Source of the DNA: Cichorium intybus
Lineage: Eukaryota > Streptophyta > Magnoliopsida > Asterales > Asteraceae
DNA length: 64,000 nucleotides
Reading direction: 5' to 3'
Assembly (NCBI GenBank): GCA_023525715.1
Contig: CM042013.1
Location: forward strand, 80,744,494-80,808,493
Positions 60,514-64,000 of the stretch are shown here, piece after piece (the stretch's first letter is position 1; every line of letters starts with the position of its first letter). Position numbers and translations under genes: made by a program. The notes under the pieces were generated by a model, which had not been told where the DNA came from, searched no databases, and was given only the letters and a program-made list of their open reading frames with translations.

Positions 60514-61301
60514 GATGCCTTCTGTTAACCAAACCGTTCCCCACTCAAACTCCAGTAATGTCACTTCAATCTTGTCTTTGTGTTCCAAAGTGCAATTGGA
60601 TGACACTACTACAATGACTGGATAAGAAACACCTAGATGGCTTTGAGGTTTGAGAACAAAGAGTATGTTCTCGACACTGAGCTAGTTGAAGTTGACCCCA
60701 ATACAGCTACTCCCGAGGAAATTGCCTCGTACCAAAAACACTAGGATGATGCGACCAAAGTCGCCTACATCATGATCGCTACCATGAACCCTAAACTGCA
60801 AAGAATATATGAGGACTACTGGCCCTATGAGATGCACAAAGAGCTTGCAGAAAAGTTCCTTAAGCAAGAGCGCATCGAGACGTGCGAAGTGGCCAAAGCT
60901 TTCAAAAACGCCAAGCCTAGGGACGGAGAGTCCGTCTGCACTCACGTGCAAAGAATACAAGGCTACGTAGATAGGCTGAGGAAGCTTGGAATGCCTGTAC
61001 ATGAGGAGTTGGCCGTTGACATAGTGCTTAACTCCTTATCGAGTTCTTATGACCAGTTCACACTGACATATCATTTGAACAACACTTAGGCTACTTTGAC
61101 TGAGTTACATTGCATGCTTTGTACTGCAGAAAACGGACTGAAGGGTAAAAGTGTACCCTCTGTGAATCAGCCCGCCTAGCTATTGGCTCTGGCAAGGGAA
61201 AGAAAAGGAAAGGCCCTTCGAAGCAAAATTGGAGGGAAAAGGTTTAAGTTGGGTCATCTAGCAGTGCCCCGAGGGCCAAGTCTTCTGGCGTTCCGCATGT
61301 C
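60514..61301 (+). pseudogene. Gag of T body 2
   Basis: MPSVNQTVPHSNSSNVTSILSLCSKV opens the frame. A 1-nt shift near 60605 and a TAG in the next segment break it. The open piece 60772-61089 reads MNPKLQRIYEDYWPYEMHKELAEKFLKQERIETCEVAKAFKNAK and RIQGYVDRLRKLGMPVHEELAVDIVLNSL. A TAG at 61087 (Gln codon position) and a further frameshift precede the Lys-rich stretch. Confidence 0.85.
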
Positions 61302-62881
61302 ATGAATCCCAAGGAAGCCGACTATTTCTATTGCAAAGAGAAGGGTCACTGGAAGAGGAGCTGCCCTAGGTACTTGCAAGATATCAAGGATGGCAAAGTG
61401 AAGCCATCACAAGCAGGTACTTACACTATATCTAATAACTCCTCTTCTTCCTGTTCTTGGGTCCTTGACACCGGATGTGGTTTTCATATTTGTTCTGATT
61501 TGCAGGGCCTAGAGGAAATTAGGGAGGGCAATAGGCGAACGTCTCCTGTTACCAAGATCGGTGTCTATAGACTAGTACTTAGTAGTGATGTTAATTTAGA
61601 ATTACATAATTATTGATATTCGCCAAATATGGCTAGAAACATAATTTCTTTTCATGCATTGTTTAGAAAAGGTTATTATTACACTTTTGATAAATTGAAT
61701 GGTTCAATTTCAGTCTTTAAAAATGATGTTTTTATCTTTAATGCTTTGCCTAGTGATGGAGTGTATGAAACTATTATGTGTGTTGACAATTGTGGTAATG
61801 ATGTATTAAATATTGATTCTTGAAGTGGTGTAGAAAAGGCGTGTTTGTGGCACTGTCTCCTTGGCCATATTAATAAGAAACGCATCGCCCAACTCCAAAA
61901 TGATGGAGTGTTAGAATCATTCGACCTTAAATCGGATGATGTATGCGAGTCTTGTTTATTTTGCAAGACGAGAAAATCATCGTTCAAAGGATCCTTTGAA
62001 AGAGGTGAAGGTCTGTTGGATATTATACACACAGATGTGTGCGGTCCCTTTAGAACAACCACAAAAGATGGCATGCGGTTCTATGTGACCTTTACAGACG
62101 ATGTTTGTAGATATGAGTATATCTACTTAATTAAGCACAAGTCAGATACCTTCGAAAAGTTCAAAGAGTTTAAAAATGAAGTAGAAAATCAATTAGGCAA
62201 AAAGATAAAGATGCTTAGATCTGACAGAGGCGGTGAATATCTTAGTATCGAGTTTGTCGATTATCTAAAGGAATGTGGAATAGTTTCACAGTTGTCACCT
62301 CCTAGAACACCTCAGTTGAACGGTGTTGCTGAGAGGCGAAACCGAACCCTGTTGGACATGGTTCGTTCCATGATGAATCAAGCTTCATTTCCAATCCATT
62401 TCTAGGGGTATGCCTTAGAGACTGTCGCCCATATCCTTAACCTGGTCCCAATCAAGAAGGTTGCTAAAACGCCTCACGAGATGTGGACGGGGAAAGTTCC
62501 CTCGTTGGCACACATCAAAGTCTGGGGTTGTGAGGCTTTCGTGAGACGAGAGACTCAAGACAAACTCGCAGAAAGAAGTGAGAAGTGCTTTTTCATCTGA
62601 TAACCAAAACAGTCATTAGGATACTTGTTCTACAGACTAAGCGAGGACGTGGTCTTTGTAGCTAGACGAGGAGTCTTTCGAGAGAGAGAGCTCATTTCCA
62701 AAGAGGACAGTGGGAGTACTATTAACCTTGAAGAGATTCAAGAGACACCCGATGAACCAACCTTAGAAGAAACTAGTCACCAACATGAGGAAGAGGTTCC
62801 TGTTGGACCAACTGACATTTCATTACCTCTTAGGCGTCCGGGTAGAGTTAGCATGCCACCCGAGTTTTATGGTTTCCATAT
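61302..62881 (+). pseudogene. Zinc knuckle, protease and integrase of T body 2
   Basis: Zinc knuckle YFYCKEKGHWKRSC, with Tyr for the first Cys, and protease SWVLDTGCGFHICSDLQ with DTG intact, lie in 61302-61616. The 61845-62405 frame has WHCLLGHINKKRIAQLQ, CESCLFCKTRKSSFKG, HTDVCGPFRTTT, LRSDRGGEYLS and TPQLNGVAERRNRTLLDMV, a full integrase triad. TAG at about 62403 replaces the Trp of HFWGYAL. The C-terminal part continues with KVPSLAHIKVWGCEAFVRRETQ and, after a TGA near 62598, with the 62625-62921 frame. Confidence 0.85.
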
Positions 62882-62917
62882 TACTACGGATGTGACACGT
62901 TTGTCAGTGATCGTACA

Positions 62918-64000
62918 TTGACAAATTTGGATGAGCCAGCTAACTACCATGAAGCGGTGGCGGGCCCCGAGTCTGCCAAGTGGAAAGAGGCAATGGACAG
63001 CGAGATCAAGTCCATGTATGACAATCAAGTTTGGAACTTGGTTGACAATGTACCGGGTCGAAAGACAGTCGGGTGCAAGTGGATCTTCAAGAAGAAGACC
63101 GACATGGATGGAAAGGTACACACCTTTAAAGCTCGGCTGGTCGTAAAAGGATTCACTCAAACCCAGGGGTTGATTATGATGAAACCGTCTCACAGTAGCC
63201 AAGATTAAGTCGATTAGGATAATGCTTGCCATAGCTACGTTTCATGACTATGAAATTTGGCAGATGGATACCGCTTTCCTTAACGGGAAGTTGACTGAGG
63301 ATGTTTACATGAATCAGCCAGAGGGTTTTGTAGACACAAAGCATCCTAACAATGTGTGTAAGCTTGAGAAATCAATCTACGGATTGAAACAAGCTTCTCG
63401 CAGTTGGAATCTTTGTTTCCATGAGAAAGTCAAAGAGTTTGGTTTCTCTAGGAGTGAAGATGAGTCCTGCGTATATGTCAAGGCTAGTGGGAGTATAGTC
63501 ACTTTTCTGGTGCTGTATGTTGATGACATACTGCTCATGGGAAACGACGTTCCGACCTTGCAGGATGTCAAGTCTTGGCTCAGGAAGTGTTTTGCCATGA
63601 AAGACCTTGGAGAAGCTGACTATATTCTAGGGATAAGAATATTAAGAGATAGAAAGAAAAGACTTATAGGTCTTAGTTAGTGTACATACTTGGAAAAGGT
63701 ACTAAAGAGGTTTAGTATGGAAAATTCCAAGAAGGGAGAGCTGCCCATCCAAAGTAATGCGAAATTGAGTAAGACTCAAATAGCTGAGATGAGTCGAGTA
63801 CCTTATGCTTCGGCTGTAGGGTAGATCATGTATGCTATGACATGTACTCGCCCCGACGTATACTTTGCACTAAGCATGGTTAGTCGGTACCACGGAAATC
63901 CTGGTAAAGCGCATTAGATAGTTGTAAAGAACATACTTAAGTATCTGGGAAGGACAAAGAACATTGTGTTAGTCCTTGGGGGCAGTAATGACTTGAAAGT
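62918..64000 (+). pseudogene. RT-RNase H of T body 2 (runs off the window)
   Basis: 62918-63208 reads DNQVWNLVDNVPGRKTVGCKWIFKKKTD and KARLVVKGFTQTQG. A frameshift with a short deletion near 63170-63200 breaks the YDETFSPVAK region. 63222-63680 has QMDTAFLNGKLTEDVYMNQPEGF, in which VKA of MDVKAAFLNG is deleted, and an intact YVDDILLMGND. Stops follow at 63680, 63822 and 63917. RNase H is only begun at the window end. Confidence 0.85.

Larger units (their letters stand above)
41895..64000 (+). mobile_element. Tandem T-family Copia array (LTR-body-LTR-body)
   Basis: Order: LTR A (41895-42647), primer site, body 1 (to about 47695), LTR B (47696-47798 plus 58602-59263, split by the young SIRE element), a second primer site, and body 2 running off the window at 64000. 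Both bodies encode gag-PR-IN-RT-RH in Copia order and are clearly related but diverged. Sharing one LTR between two bodies implies unequal recombination or element-in-element integration at an LTR. Confidence 0.85.

Overview
This window is intergenic nuclear DNA of a flowering plant, almost certainly a eudicot, made almost entirely of nested LTR retrotransposons. The plant origin rests on Ty1/copia and Ty3/gypsy proteins of plant type, primer sites complementary to plant initiator tRNA-Met, 5-bp target duplications and AT-rich LTRs with (TA)n tracts. The style of the gypsy and SIRE-type elements reminds me of Asteraceae, but that is a weak inference from memory. I found no convincing host gene, tRNA, rRNA or CRISPR array.

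Layout. 1-523: end of an Athila-type LTR. 524-9243: minus-strand Copia element ('Copia-A') whose 3' LTR is cut by that Athila LTR. 9244-13064: minus-strand SIRE-type Copia relic, broken within its reverse transcriptase (RT) by Copia-A. 13065-13389: promoter-like block. 13390-17395: decayed plus-strand Copia relic of the 'T' family. 17396-41894: a second minus-strand SIRE-type relic, split by two younger insertions: an Athila-type element without pol (18787-25384, TSD taacc) and a chromovirus-like gypsy element (26675-39103, TSD ccggt). The gypsy pol is itself split by an inverted solo LTR of a Copia family (33420-34846, TSD gaatt). 41895-64000: two T-family Copia bodies sharing one middle LTR (LTR-body-LTR-body). 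That middle LTR is split by a very young, nearly complete SIRE-type Copia element (47799-58596, TSD gagtt).

Relative ages follow from nesting and LTR similarity. The 47799-58596 SIRE element has LTRs differing by a handful of substitutions plus one 26-bp indel. The gypsy and Athila-type LTR pairs differ by about 1 percent (counted by eye). The two SIRE relics and the 13.4-17.4 kb T relic are old. Only the 47799-58596 element keeps long gag and pol frames, with one nonsense codon in pol.

The most interesting signals are RNA structures. The 5' leaders of the two T-family copies each carry two long hairpins with a shared apical loop and stems that differ by compensatory base pairs, followed by a third hairpin that also covaries. 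The unrelated Copia-A leader carries at least three hairpins that share one 16-nt loop on different stems. The Athila-type element repeats a module of hairpin plus AAGTGTGGGGT three times; the last copy is its polypurine tract. These are candidate packaging, dimerisation or priming signals. I have not seen them described, but I could not search.
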